Both the position numbers and the translations under genes were made by a program. From Pseudomonas sp. B28(2017) (lineage in GTDB: Bacteria; Pseudomonadota; Gammaproteobacteria; Pseudomonadales; Pseudomonadaceae): a DNA stretch of 64,000 nt. Positions 1-8,317 of the stretch are shown here, in pieces. Each line of letters begins with the position of its first letter. Positions within the stretch are counted from its first letter, which is position 1. The stretch spans positions 558,001 to 622,000 of the forward strand of contig NZ_NEJH01000001.1 in the NCBI RefSeq assembly GCF_002113025.1, written 5' to 3'. The notes under the pieces are model-generated. The model saw only the letters and a list, made by a program, of their open reading frames with translations, searched no databases and had not been told where the DNA came from.

Positions 1-70
1 TCTGCATCCCCAGTTCCTGGACGATGCGCGAGTGCATGCTTTTGCGGTCGGAGGGTTTGCGGTAATCCAT
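1..70 (-). CDS. GntR/FadR-family transcriptional regulator, 5' end only
   Basis: The complement of the first 70 bases opens with ATG (CAT at 68-70) and reads MDYRKPSDRKSMHSRIVQEL followed by GMQ before the window ends. This start, with a short basic tail and then 'HSRIVQELG', is typical of FadR-subfamily GntR regulators just before the winged-helix domain. Only 23 codons are present, so the effector domain cannot be seen. Its position immediately downstream of the dehydratase gene on the same strand makes it the likely regulator of the aldonate locus, acting at the ATATAGTCA motifs at 2004-2092. The family call rests on N-terminal resemblance only. Confidence 0.6.
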   Translation of the reverse strand, partial: MDYRKPSDRKSMHSRIVQELGMQ

Positions 71-131
71 GGGGAACGGCGCGGTCCTGTGCGAATAGGT
101 GTCGCGCATGATAGCAGGCGCGACGAGTCGA

Positions 132-232
132 CTGTAGGAGCGAGCTCGTTCGCGATGGACGTCAACGATAACTTGGGGAACCTGAAACCCCGCGGCGGTC
201 TCGGGTCCATCACGAGCAAGCTCGCTCCTGCA
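132..232. repeat. REPIN-type inverted REP pair
   Basis: Two REP arms face each other. The left arm (132-159) begins CTGTAGGAGCGAGCTCG and the right arm (206-232) ends AGCTCGCTCCTGCAG. The arms are imperfectly complementary and flank about 45 bases of spacer. The element fills most of the gap between the regulator start and the dehydratase stop. It is a typical extragenic palindromic element of fluorescent pseudomonads. Confidence 0.8.
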
Positions 233-247
233 GGGGGGGCGGCGGGG

Positions 248-1984
248 TTAGTGGGAGTGACGCGGCACTTCAGCCCCGCGGCAGCCGACCAGGAAGTCGA
301 AGTCGCAACCCTGGTCCGCTTGCAGCACGTGGTCGATGTATAGCTGGCGATAGCCGCCCACCAGCAACTGCTGTGGCGGTTGCAGATCGGCCATGCGCGC
401 GGCCAGTTCGGCGTCCGGAATATCCAGGTGCAAGCGGCCGCTGGCGCAATCGAGTTCAATCCAGTCACCTTCCTTCACCGCGGCCAGCGGTCCGCCGGCC
501 GCGGCTTCGGGGGCGACGTGCAGGACAACGGTGCCGTATGCCGTGCCGCTCATGCGTGCATCGGAAATTCGCACCATGTCGGTCACGCCCTGGGCCAGCA
601 GCTTGGCCGGCAAGCCCATATTGCCCACTTCGGCCATGCCTGGATAACCCTTCGGCCCGCAATTTTTCATCACCAGAATCGAGTGGGCGTCGACGTCCAG
701 TTCCAGGTCATTGATTCGTGCCTTGTACATGTCGAAGTTCTCGAACACCACCGCGCGGCCGCGATGCTGCATCAATTCGGGCGTGGCGGCGGACGGCTTC
801 AGCACGGCGCCCAACGGTGCAAGGTTGCCGCGCAGTACACAGATGCCGCCATCGGCACGGATCGGGTTGTCGAGGGTGCGGATCACTTCGTCCTCGCCAT
901 AGATCGGCGCGTCCCTGGTGTTCTCGCCAATGGACTTGCCATTGACCGTCAGCGCGTTCGGGTTCGGGATCAGATTGGCCTCGCCGAGACGGCGCAGCAC
1001 CGCCGGCAAGCCACCGGCGTAGTAGAACTCTTCCATCAGGAAGCGCCCGGAAGGTTGCAGGTCGACGATGGTCGGCATGCCGCGGCCAATACGGGTCCAG
1101 TCGTCCAGGTCCAGTTCAACCCCGATGCGCCCGGCGATGGCTTTCAGGTGGATCACTGCGTTGGTCGAGCCGCCAATCGCAGCGTTAACCCGAATGGCAT
1201 TTTCGAAGGCTTCCCTGGTGAGGATCTTCGACAGCTTCAAGTCTTCACGCACCATCTCCACGGCACGCATACCGGACATGTGCGCCAACACATAACGGCG
1301 CGCATCCACCGCCGGGATCGCCGCGTTGTGGGGCAGGGAAGTGCCCAGCGCTTCGGCCATGCAGGCCATTGTCGAGGCGGTGCCCATGGTGTTGCAGGTG
1401 CCGGCCGAGCGGGACATGCCACCCTCTGCCGCGAGGAAGTCATCGATGCTGATGGTGCCGGCCTTGACCTGTTCGCTGAGCTGCCAGACCACCGTGCCGG
1501 AGCCGATGTCCTTGCCCTTGTGCTTGCCGTTGAGCATCGGCCCGCCGGTGACCACGATGGCCGGTACGTCGCAACTGGCGGCGCCCATCAGTAGTGCCGG
1601 GGTGGTCTTGTCGCAACCGGTCAGCAGCACGACGCCGTCAATCGGGTTGCCGCGAATGGCTTCTTCCACGTCCATGCTCGCCAGGTTGCGGGTGAGCATG
1701 GCGGTCGGGCGCAGGTTCGATTCGCCGTTGGAGAACACCGGAAACTCCACCGGAAAACCGCCGGCCTCGATCACTCCGCGTTTGACGTGTTCGGCAATCT
1801 GGCGGAAGTGTGCGTTGCACGGGGTCAGCTCCGACCAGGTGTTGCAGATGCCGATGATCGGCTTGCCATGGAACTGGTGGTCGGCGATGCCCTGATTCTT
1901 CATCCAGCTGCGGTACATGAAGCCGTTCTTGTCGGCCGTGCCAAACCATTGGGCGGAGCGCAGGGTGGGTTTGTTATCAGACAT
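248..1984 (-). CDS. IlvD/Edd-family dehydratase, probable L-arabonate dehydratase
   Basis: This 578-residue protein belongs to the dihydroxy-acid/sugar-acid dehydratase family and most resembles the L-arabonate (pentonate) dehydratase branch in length and N-terminus. Such enzymes remove water from a pentonate to give 2-keto-3-deoxypentonate, using a [2Fe-2S] cluster and Mg2+. The expected ligands are visible: Cys56 (SELTPCN), Cys124 with the carbamylated-lysine equivalent Lys126 (LLTGCDKTTP), and Cys197 (SAGTCNTMGT). It is transcribed divergently from the MFS gene at 2179 across a 194-base regulatory gap. The downstream FAH-family protein and aldehyde dehydrogenase support a non-phosphorylating pentose-acid pathway. 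D-xylonate or another aldonate is an alternative substrate. IlvD of branched-chain amino acid synthesis is less likely because of this context. Confidence 0.85.
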   Translation of the reverse strand: MSDNKPTLRSAQWFGTADKNGFMYRSWMKNQGIADHQFHGKPIIGICNTWSELTPCNAHFRQIAEHVKRGVIEAGGFPVEFPVFSNGESNLRPTAMLTRNLASMDVEEAIRGNPIDGVVLLTGCDKTTPALLMGAASCDVPAIVVTGGPMLNGKHKGKDIGSGTVVWQLSEQVKAGTISIDDFLAAEGGMSRSAGTCNTMGTASTMACMAEALGTSLPHNAAIPAVDARRYVLAHMSGMRAVEMVREDLKLSKILTREAFENAIRVNAAIGGSTNAVIHLKAIAGRIGVELDLDDWTRIGRGMPTIVDLQPSGRFLMEEFYYAGGLPAVLRRLGEANLIPNPNALTVNGKSIGENTRDAPIYGEDEVIRTLDNPIRADGGICVLRGNLAPLGAVLKPSAATPELMQHRGRAVVFENFDMYKARINDLELDVDAHSILVMKNCGPKGYPGMAEVGNMGLPAKLLAQGVTDMVRISDARMSGTAYGTVVLHVAPEAAAGGPLAAVKEGDWIELDCASGRLHLDIPDAELAARMADLQPPQQLLVGGYRQLYIDHVLQADQGCDFDFLVGCRGAEVPRHSH

Positions 1985-2003
1985 GATCGATTCTCTTATT
2001 GTA

Positions 2004-2092
2004 TGACTATATTATTCGAGATGCTGCTTAACATAAGCTCAAATTGCGTTGTTTGGAAGTGTTGTCTGGTAAATAGTAATACTATATAGTCA
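2004..2092. promoter_or_regulatory. Inverted pair of ATATAGTCA motifs between divergent genes, putative operator
   Basis: The gap between the dehydratase start (1984) and the permease start (2179) carries TGACTATAT at 2004-2012 and its inverted copy ATATAGTCA at 2084-2092. The right copy overlaps a perfect 10-base palindrome, ACTATATAGT, at 2081-2090. One copy sits close to each divergent gene, as expected for an operator bound by one repressor controlling both directions. The truncated GntR-type regulator at 1-70 is the obvious candidate. The regulatory role is inferred; the repeats themselves are seen. Confidence 0.5.
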
Positions 2093-2178
2093 GATCAAAC
2101 GGAGGGATGGCCCTGGCGAACTATTCGAGAGAGGCGTCCCCCGAGGTTCCATAACAACAACAATCGGAGACCGATCTC

Positions 2179-3486
2179 ATGAGCCAGGAACTGCGGCTTA
2201 TCCGCCGCATCACGCTGAAACTGATTCCCTTCCTGATCCTGCTGTACCTGATCGCCTATGTGGACCGCTCCGCCGTGGGGTTCGCCAAGCTGCGCATGGG
2301 CGCCGACATCGGCCTGGGTGACGCGGCTTACGGCCTGGGTGCAGGGTTGTTCTTCATTGGATACTTCCTGCTGGAAATCCCCAGCAACCTGATGCTCGAT
2401 CGCTTCGGTGCCCGGCGCTGGTTTGCGCGAATCATGGTCACCTGGGGCGCCATCACCATTGGCATGGCGTTTGTTCAGGGGCCGAGCAGCTTCTATGTGA
2501 TGCGCTTTTTGCTCGGCGCCGCCGAGGCCGGGTTCTTCCCTGGCGTTCTCTACTACATCACCCAATGGTTCCCGGTGCGCCATCGCGGCAAGATCCTCGG
2601 CCTGTTCATCCTGTCGCAACCCATTGCGATGATGATCACCGGCCCGGTATCCGGTGGCTTGCTGGGCATGGACGGTGTATTGGGGCTGCACGGCTGGCAG
2701 TGGCTATTCATCGTCATTGGCACCCCGGCGATCCTGTTGACCTGGCCGGTGCTGCGTTACCTGCCGGACAGCCCGCAACAAGTGAAGTGGATGGACCAGG
2801 CGGAAAAGGACTGGCTGAGTGGCGAGCTGAAAAAGGATCTGGACGCGTACGGCCAGACCCGCCATGGCAATCCGTTGCACGCCCTCAAGGACAAACGCGT
2901 CCTGCTGTTGGCGCTGTTCTACCTGCCGGTGACCCTGAGCATCTATGGCCTGGGTTTGTGGCTGCCGACCTTGATCAAACAGTTCGGTGGCAGCGATCTG
3001 GTGACCGGTTTCGTTTCCGCGGTGCCGTACATCTTCGGGATCATCGGCCTGCTGATCATTCCACGCAGTTCCGACCGCTTGAACGACCGCTACGGCCATC
3101 TCGCCGTGCTTTACGTGCTGGGTGCGATTGGCCTGTTCCTCAGCGCCTGGCTGTCGGTGCCCGTGCTGCAACTGGCAGCGTTGTGCCTGGTGGCATTCGC
3201 ACTGTTCTCCTGCACGGCGGTGTTCTGGACCTTGCCGGGCCGCTTCTTTGCCGGCGCCAGTGCGGCGGCGGGGATCGCCTTGATCAACTCGGTGGGCAAC
3301 CTCGGTGGCTACCTTGGCCCATTCGTGATCGGCGCACTCAAGGAGTACACCGGCAACCTGGCTTCGGGCCTGTACTTCCTGTCTGGCGTGATGGTGTTCG
3401 GGCTGGTGTTGACCGGCGTCGTCTATCGCCTGCTGGAACGCAAACACGTCCTGCCAGCCGATCAATTTGCAGCAAGTGCACGCTAA
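2179..3486 (+). CDS. MFS transporter, anion:cation symporter type
   Basis: This 435-residue protein has about twelve hydrophobic segments and major facilitator signatures, including YVDRSAVGFAK in the first helices and LDRFGARRW in the loop between helices 2 and 3. This pattern fits the ACS subfamily, which imports sugar acids such as glucarate, galactonate or arabonate by proton symport across the inner membrane. It is the first gene of the plus-strand set, followed by the FAH-family protein and the aldehyde dehydrogenase, and is divergent from the dehydratase. It therefore probably imports the substrate of that pathway. The substrate itself cannot be read from the sequence. Confidence 0.85.
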   Translation: MSQELRLIRRITLKLIPFLILLYLIAYVDRSAVGFAKLRMGADIGLGDAAYGLGAGLFFIGYFLLEIPSNLMLDRFGARRWFARIMVTWGAITIGMAFVQGPSSFYVMRFLLGAAEAGFFPGVLYYITQWFPVRHRGKILGLFILSQPIAMMITGPVSGGLLGMDGVLGLHGWQWLFIVIGTPAILLTWPVLRYLPDSPQQVKWMDQAEKDWLSGELKKDLDAYGQTRHGNPLHALKDKRVLLLALFYLPVTLSIYGLGLWLPTLIKQFGGSDLVTGFVSAVPYIFGIIGLLIIPRSSDRLNDRYGHLAVLYVLGAIGLFLSAWLSVPVLQLAALCLVAFALFSCTAVFWTLPGRFFAGASAAAGIALINSVGNLGGYLGPFVIGALKEYTGNLASGLYFLSGVMVFGLVLTGVVYRLLERKHVLPADQFAASAR

Positions 3487-3491
3487 TCCAA

Positions 3492-3519
3492 TGTAGGAGC
3501 GAGCAGGCTCACTCCTACA
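3492..3519. repeat. Single REP-like hairpin
   Basis: TGTAGGAG and CTCCTACA flank a GAGC-rich centre, giving a nearly perfect 28-base palindrome in the 71-base gap between the permease and the FAH-family gene. It could attenuate transcription or stabilise the upstream mRNA. Confidence 0.7.
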
Positions 3520-3557
3520 AGGATCTGCGGTGTTTTTGAAGGAGTAGGAGAAAATTC

Positions 3558-4550
3558 ATGCGTTTGGTTCAGTTCGAATTGAGTAACGGCGAGCGCCGTG
3601 TCGGCGTTGTCGAGGCGGGCCTGGTCCGTGAAGTGCAGGACGCACGCACGGTTCGCGATCTGGCATTGGCGGCGATCGAGGCGGGCGCCAGCCTTGAGCA
3701 ACAGGTGCAAGGTCTGGGGCTGGGCATCAGCCATGACTATGCCGAGCTGCTGACGAAACGGCGCATCCTACCGCCGCTGGATCATCCGGACCCGGCGCAC
3801 ATGCTGATCAGCGGCACAGGCCTGACCCATCTGGGCAGCGCGTCGGCCCGGGACAAGATGCATCAGCAAAGTGGCGACGAAGCGGCGATGACCGACACCA
3901 TGCGCATCTTCAAATGGGGCGTGGAGGGCGGCAAACCGGCAGCGGGTGAAGCCGGTGTGCAACCGGAATGGTTCTACAAGGGCGACGGGAGCATTGTCGT
4001 CAGGCCGGGCCAACCCTTTGCGCTGCCGCCGTTCGCCGAAGACGCCGGTGAAGAGCCCGAGATCAGTGGCCTGTACGTGATCGGACATGACGGCAAACCG
4101 TATCGCCTGGGCTTTGCCGTGGGTAACGAATTTTCCGATCACGTCATGGAACGCAAGAGTTACCTGTATCTGGCTCATTCGAAACTGCGCAGTTGCAGCT
4201 ATGGCCCGGAATTGCGAGTCGGCGAACTGCCGCAGCATCTGGCGGGCACCAGCCGCATCCTGCGCGACGGCGAAGTGCTGTGGCAGAACGAGTTTCTCAG
4301 TGGCGAGGCGAACATGTGTCACAGCCTCGCCAACCTGGAATTCCATCATTTCAAGTACAGCCAGTTCCTGCGCCCGGGGGATGTGCACATTCACTTCTTC
4401 GGCACCGCGACCTTGTCCTTTGCCGAGGGCATCCGCACGCAACCGGGTGACGTGTTCGAAATCACCCAGGCTGAATTCGGCGCGCCATTGATCAACGGCA
4501 TCGCACCGGTCTCAGCGGCTTTCGAACCCGGCACCGTCGGCACATTGTGA
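3558..4550 (+). CDS. AraD1/GguC-type fumarylacetoacetate hydrolase family protein
   Basis: The protein has 330 residues and starts at an ATG preceded by a good GGAG-type ribosome site. The C-terminal two thirds has the FAH fold signature, including the acidic metal site around residues 166-168 (E-P-E), GNEFSDHVMER, and a later segment giving further ligands. Proteins of this AraD1 group are found in pentose oxidation loci. They are thought to convert 2-keto-3-deoxypentonate to 2-oxoglutarate semialdehyde, a step done in other bacteria by a DHDPS-like dehydratase. No DHDPS-like gene lies here, so this protein is the best candidate for that step. The aldehyde dehydrogenase gene follows after 10 bases, so the two are probably co-transcribed. 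The exact reaction is inferred from context. Confidence 0.8.
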   Translation: MRLVQFELSNGERRVGVVEAGLVREVQDARTVRDLALAAIEAGASLEQQVQGLGLGISHDYAELLTKRRILPPLDHPDPAHMLISGTGLTHLGSASARDKMHQQSGDEAAMTDTMRIFKWGVEGGKPAAGEAGVQPEWFYKGDGSIVVRPGQPFALPPFAEDAGEEPEISGLYVIGHDGKPYRLGFAVGNEFSDHVMERKSYLYLAHSKLRSCSYGPELRVGELPQHLAGTSRILRDGEVLWQNEFLSGEANMCHSLANLEFHHFKYSQFLRPGDVHIHFFGTATLSFAEGIRTQPGDVFEITQAEFGAPLINGIAPVSAAFEPGTVGTL

Positions 4551-4560
4551 GGATTTACCC

Positions 4561-6141
4561 ATGACCCGGATTCTTGGTCACAACTACATCGGCGGCCAGC
4601 GCAGCGCTGCCGGCGGCGTCAAGTTGCAGAGTGTCGATGCGACAACGGGCGAGGCTTTGCCCGATGATTTTTATCAGGCGACACCGCAGGAAGTCGATGC
4701 CGCGGCCACTGCGGCGGCGCTCGCGTATCCTGCCTATCGCAGCCTGAGCGCCGAACGGCGGGCGCAGTTTCTCGATGCCATTGCCGATGAGCTGGATGCC
4801 CTCAGTGATGATTTTGTCGCTGTGGTCTGCCGCGAAACGGCGTTGCCCACAGGCCGGATTCAAGGCGAACGAGGACGTACCAGCGGCCAGATGCGCCTGT
4901 TTGCCAAAGTCTTGCGTCGCGGTGATTTCTATGGCGCACGGATCGACCGGGCATTACCTGCGCGTCAACCGTTGCCGCGTCCAGACCTGCGTCAATACCG
5001 TATCGGCCTCGGGCCGGTGGCTGTGTTCGGTGCCAGCAACTTTCCATTGGCGTTCTCCACCGCCGGCGGCGATACCGCATCGGCGCTGGCAGCCGGGTGC
5101 CCGGTGGTGTTCAAGGCCCACAGCGGTCACATGGCCACGGCCGAGCAGGTGGCCGACGCAATCATTCGCGCTGCCGGGAAAACCGGCATGCCGGCGGGCG
5201 TGTTCAACATGATCTACGGCGCGGGTGTCGGCGAAGCACTGGTCAAGCACCCGGCGATTCAGGCCGTGGGTTTCACCGGTTCGCTCAAGGGCGGTCGAGC
5301 CTTGTGCGACATGGCCGCGGCACGTGCGCAACCGATTCCGGTGTTCGCCGAGATGTCGAGCATCAACCCGGTGATCGTGTTGCCCGAGGCGTTGCAGGCG
5401 CGGGCGGACACGATCGCTCGGGACCTCACGGCGTCGGTGGTCCAGGGCTGCGGGCAGTTCTGCACCAATCCCGGTTTGGTGATTGGCATTCGCTCTGCGT
5501 CGTTCAGCGCATTTGTGCAGCAAGTGGCCGGGTTGATGGGGGATCAGCCGGCGCAAACCATGCTCAACGCCGGAACCTTGAGCAGCTATGGCCAAGGCGT
5601 GCAAAAACTGCTCGCGCATCCCGGCATCAAGCACCTGGCCGGTCATCCGCAGCAGGGCAACCAGGCGCAGCCGCAGTTGTTCAAGGCCGATGTCAGTCTG
5701 CTGATCGACGGCGATGAAGTGCTGCAGGAGGAAGTGTTCGGTCCGACCACGGTGGTGGTTGAAGTGGCCGATCATGCGCAACTGATGGCGGCCTTGAACG
5801 GCTTGCACGGCCAATTGACCGCGACCCTCATTGGCGAGCCGACGGACTTCGAAGAGTTCACCGGGCTGACGGCGATGCTGGAACAGAAGGTCGGGCGAAT
5901 CCTGCTCAATGGCTATCCGACTGGCGTGGAGGTCTGTGATTCGATGGTCCACGGCGGGCCTTACCCGGCAACGTCCGATGCGCGTGGTACGTCGGTGGGC
6001 ACACTGGCCATCGATCGTTTCCTGCGGCCGGTATGCTTCCAGAACTACCCCGACAATCTGCTGCCGGATGCGCTGAAGAACGGCAATCCGCTGCGTATCC
6101 AGCGGCTGGTGGATGGCCAGCCATCGCGTGACGTGCTCTAA
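4561..6141 (+). CDS. Aldehyde dehydrogenase, probable 2,5-dioxovalerate (2-oxoglutarate semialdehyde) dehydrogenase
   Basis: The protein has 526 residues, the length of NADP-dependent 2-oxoglutarate semialdehyde dehydrogenases. ALDH landmarks are Asn160 (GASNFPLAF), the FTGS turn near residue 240, Glu264 (FAEMSS) and the catalytic Cys301 (GQFCTNPG). It would oxidise 2,5-dioxopentanoate to 2-oxoglutarate, the last step of the oxidative arabonate, xylonate or glucarate routes, feeding the TCA cycle. It sits 10 bases after the FAH-family gene and is followed by a REPIN, which probably marks the end of the transcription unit. Other semialdehydes are possible, but the gene order supports this assignment. 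Confidence 0.87.
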   Translation: MTRILGHNYIGGQRSAAGGVKLQSVDATTGEALPDDFYQATPQEVDAAATAAALAYPAYRSLSAERRAQFLDAIADELDALSDDFVAVVCRETALPTGRIQGERGRTSGQMRLFAKVLRRGDFYGARIDRALPARQPLPRPDLRQYRIGLGPVAVFGASNFPLAFSTAGGDTASALAAGCPVVFKAHSGHMATAEQVADAIIRAAGKTGMPAGVFNMIYGAGVGEALVKHPAIQAVGFTGSLKGGRALCDMAAARAQPIPVFAEMSSINPVIVLPEALQARADTIARDLTASVVQGCGQFCTNPGLVIGIRSASFSAFVQQVAGLMGDQPAQTMLNAGTLSSYGQGVQKLLAHPGIKHLAGHPQQGNQAQPQLFKADVSLLIDGDEVLQEEVFGPTTVVVEVADHAQLMAALNGLHGQLTATLIGEPTDFEEFTGLTAMLEQKVGRILLNGYPTGVEVCDSMVHGGPYPATSDARGTSVGTLAIDRFLRPVCFQNYPDNLLPDALKNGNPLRIQRLVDGQPSRDVL

Positions 6142-6159
6142 CGGCTACACACAAATCCC

Positions 6160-6250
6160 TGTGGGAGCGGGCTTGCTCGCGATAGCGGCAGTCCAGTCAA
6201 TGCAGATGTTGACTGGCAGTCCGCCATCGCGAGCAAGCTCGCTCCCACAG
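6160..6250. repeat. REPIN-type inverted REP pair
   Basis: The left arm begins TGTGGGAGCGGGCTTGCTCG at 6160 and the right arm ends CAAGCTCGCTCCCACA at 6250, with a spacer containing a second, smaller inverted repeat. It fills the gap after the aldehyde dehydrogenase gene. Confidence 0.85.
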
Positions 6251-6304
6251 AGGACGTGGTGCATGAGCTATCATTGCGGTTTTCCCATCCAAAGATTGAC
6301 TGCC

Positions 6305-6601
6305 ATGACTGCCGCAACCGACACCCTGCTCAATGCCCTCGAACACTGTGGAATGGTGGAAATCGATGGGCTGCATGCCTTCGAATTCGCCCTCGATGTC
6401 GATGACAACCTGCATATCGAATGCATGGACGGCCGCGCGGCCAAGCACTGGGAGTTCACCCCGGCGCAGGTTCAGGCTGCGACATACGACACCTCACTGC
6501 AAAGCTGGTTGATCACCAATGATTCTGGCGAACACCGGCTGGTCTGCCTGGGCGACGTCGTCAGCGGTGACAACGATGACGATGAACCTGAGGATGAATA
6601 A
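6305..6601 (+). CDS. Small acidic DUF5629-like protein
   Basis: The 98-residue protein starts at ATG 6305. The open frame extends upstream into the REPIN, but that part is not credible as protein. It is strongly acidic, with a C-terminal run of Asp and Glu (DNDDDEPEDE), and has no signal peptide or membrane segment. It resembles the small Pseudomonas proteins grouped as DUF5629, although that is a memory-based match. Its 3' end overlaps the start of the lactonase gene, which suggests translational coupling. No function is known to me. Confidence 0.7.
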   Translation: MTAATDTLLNALEHCGMVEIDGLHAFEFALDVDDNLHIECMDGRAAKHWEFTPAQVQAATYDTSLQSWLITNDSGEHRLVCLGDVVSGDNDDDEPEDE

Positions 6602-7763
6602 ACTCTGGCCGCTGTTGATGGCCGGCAGTATCGGTGCGATGGGGGGGCGGGCTGCGTCCGCCGACGACTATCAGCTGCTCGTGGGCTCCTACACCGCCGG
6701 TCAGAGCCAGGGCATCTACCGCCTGGCTTTCGACAGCCGCACCGGGCAGATCGATGCCAGGCCCCTGCAAGTGATCAAAAGCGAGAACCCGTCGTGGCTG
6801 ACCCTGTCGAAGGACCAGCGACGCCTGTTCGTGGTCAATGAAAACGGCCCGGGCCAGGCCGATCCGGTAGGGCGCGTCAGCAGTTACTCGATTGATCCCA
6901 AGACCCATGCGCTGAGCCTGATCAGTCAGGTACAAAGCCTTGGCAACGAGCCGACCCATTCCAGTCTCAGCGCCGATGGCAGCCATCTGTTTGTCAGCAA
7001 TTACTCGGTGGCCGAAGACCCGGGCGGCACCCTCGCGGTATTGCCGGTGGCGGCCGATGGCAAGCTCAAACCGGTGGTGCAGATGAGCAGCCACCCGGCA
7101 AGCCGGGTCAATCCCGAGCGCCAGGCTTCGGCGCATGTGCATTCGACGATCCCGTCGCCGGACGGCAGATACGTGTTCTCCAACGACCTGGGCGCCGACA
7201 GGGTGTTTGCCTACCGCTTCGACCCCAAGGCCAACCCGGAACTGCCATTGACCCCGGCAACCCCGGCATTCGTGCAGCTGCCGCCTGGTAGCGGACCCCG
7301 TCATCTGCTGTTCAGCGCCGATGGCAAACACGCCTGGCTGACCATGGAAATGAGCGCCCAGGTGGCAGTGTTCGACTACCACGACGGCCGACTCGAGCAG
7401 ACGCAGATGGTCGATCTGGCCGCCGGGCAACCGGTCTCAGACAAGGCTGCGGCGGCATTGCATGCCTCGGCCGACGGCAAATACCTCTACGTCAGCAACC
7501 GTGGCACGGCCAATCAGCTGCTGGTGTTTGCCATCGATCCGGCCACCGGCCACCTCAACGAGCTGCAACGCCGGGCGGTGGAGGGCGATCATCCGCGGGA
7601 ATTCAGCCTCGATCCTAGCGGCAGATTCCTGTTGATCGCCAACCAGAAGAGCAACCAGATTGTCGTCGTCGAACGCGACGCCAAAACCGGTTTGCTGGGC
7701 AAGACCCTGCAAAAACTGCCGATGGACGCGCCGAGCGACCTCGGATTTTTGCTGCGTCAATAA
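6576..7763 (+). CDS. Lactonase family beta-propeller protein (6-phosphogluconolactonase-like), secreted
   Basis: The protein has 395 residues if translation starts at ATG 6576, which has a GGTGA sequence about six bases upstream. ATGs at 6582 and 6594 are alternatives. A basic N-terminus, a hydrophobic stretch (LLMAGSIGAMGG) and an Ala-rich cleavage region ending near ASADD indicate export. The rest shows repeated blade motifs (SADGSHLFVSNY, SPDGRYVFSNDLG, SADGKYLYVSNRG) of the seven-bladed 3-carboxymuconate cyclase/6-phosphogluconolactonase fold. Family members hydrolyse sugar lactones. A periplasmic form could act on aldonolactones, matching the neighbouring aldonate genes, but this link is inference. 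It overlaps the preceding gene and is followed by a GC-rich terminator. Confidence 0.8.
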   Translation: MTMNLRMNKLWPLLMAGSIGAMGGRAASADDYQLLVGSYTAGQSQGIYRLAFDSRTGQIDARPLQVIKSENPSWLTLSKDQRRLFVVNENGPGQADPVGRVSSYSIDPKTHALSLISQVQSLGNEPTHSSLSADGSHLFVSNYSVAEDPGGTLAVLPVAADGKLKPVVQMSSHPASRVNPERQASAHVHSTIPSPDGRYVFSNDLGADRVFAYRFDPKANPELPLTPATPAFVQLPPGSGPRHLLFSADGKHAWLTMEMSAQVAVFDYHDGRLEQTQMVDLAAGQPVSDKAAAALHASADGKYLYVSNRGTANQLLVFAIDPATGHLNELQRRAVEGDHPREFSLDPSGRFLLIANQKSNQIVVVERDAKTGLLGKTLQKLPMDAPSDLGFLLRQ

Positions 7764-7766
7764 GCC

Positions 7767-7799
7767 GCAGGCCCCGGTTAATGGGGCCTGCCTGCTTTT
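7767..7799 (+). terminator. Rho-independent terminator after the lactonase gene
   Basis: GCAGGCCCC (7767-7775) pairs perfectly with GGGGCCTGC (7783-7791) around a seven-base loop, four bases after the stop codon. The T run that follows (7796-7799) is short. Confidence 0.65.
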
Positions 7800-7847
7800 A
7801 TCAATGACGCTGATATCTGGTAATGCTACAAAGCATTTCAAGGCATG

Positions 7848-7861
7848 AACCCTCGAGGGTT
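7848..7861. promoter_or_regulatory. Perfect 14-base palindrome upstream of small secreted protein
   Basis: AACCCTCGAGGGTT is a perfect palindrome 58 bases upstream of the ATG at 7920. Its position fits an operator or activator site. No regulator gene is nearby, so the role is only suggested. Confidence 0.35.
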
Positions 7862-7919
7862 AAGTTTGCTTCACGGCCCCACCGGGCAAGCAAGCCAACT
7901 GAATCCGAGGAATACCGCC

Positions 7920-8099
7920 ATGAACTTCAACATCTTCTCTGTCATCGCCGCATCCGCCATTTCTGCCACCGTTGCGCTGCCAGCCAGTGCCAACGTTGAA
8001 ATCAGCGACAAAAAAGCCCACACCCAGAGCTACACCCAGAAGTACCTGCAACAGAGTGCCAACTTCTACGCCGCGCTGGACCACAAAACCCAAGCCTGA
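7920..8099 (+). CDS. Small secreted protein of unknown function (59 residues)
   Basis: The start at ATG 7920 is preceded by a GAGGAA ribosome site, so the longer open frame from 7845 is not needed. The N-terminus MNFNIFSVIAASAISATVAL followed by PASANVEIS is a clear signal peptide with an ASA-N cleavage site. This leaves a mature peptide of about 33 residues, polar and rich in Lys, Gln and Tyr (KAHTQSYTQKYLQQSANFYAAL). There are no cysteines or metal motifs. Such short exported proteins are common and uncharacterised in Pseudomonas. I do not recognise its function. Confidence 0.65.
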   Translation: MNFNIFSVIAASAISATVALPASANVEISDKKAHTQSYTQKYLQQSANFYAALDHKTQA

Positions 8100-8118
8100 A
8101 CGTTCACCCCTGCCTTTA

Positions 8119-8204
8119 TGCAGGAGCGAAGTCACTGATGATCGAAGACCCTTGTGTGGAAAACCCGAGTGTCGAAAACGATCAGGGTGATGTCGCTCCT
8201 GCAT
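8119..8204. repeat. Diverged REPIN-like inverted repeat
   Basis: TGCAGGAGCGA near 8119 and its complement TCGCTCCTGCA near 8204 form the outer arms. GTCACTGAT and ATCAGGGTGA form inner imperfect arms. It lies between two tiny exported-protein genes and is less GC-rich than the other REPINs of the window. Confidence 0.6.
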
Positions 8205-8317
8205 AACGCATTTGCGACAGCATCAAATTGCTATTAATGTCGCGCTTGATATCACATCGCCATGAGTTTAAATTGACGCTGATTTTTTGACTCCCCCTCA
8301 CGGCAAGGATCGGCAGC

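Noticed and set aside
132..232. CRISPR-like repeats
   Set aside because: The repeats are inverted REP pairs scattered between genes, not direct repeats with regular spacers.
380..1594. A 404-codon plus-strand frame
   Set aside because: It is the complement of the dehydratase; the Fe-S and Lys motifs show the minus strand is coding.
248..1984. Calling the dehydratase IlvD
   Set aside because: Length, Cys spacing and the pentonate-type neighbours favour the sugar-acid dehydratase branch.
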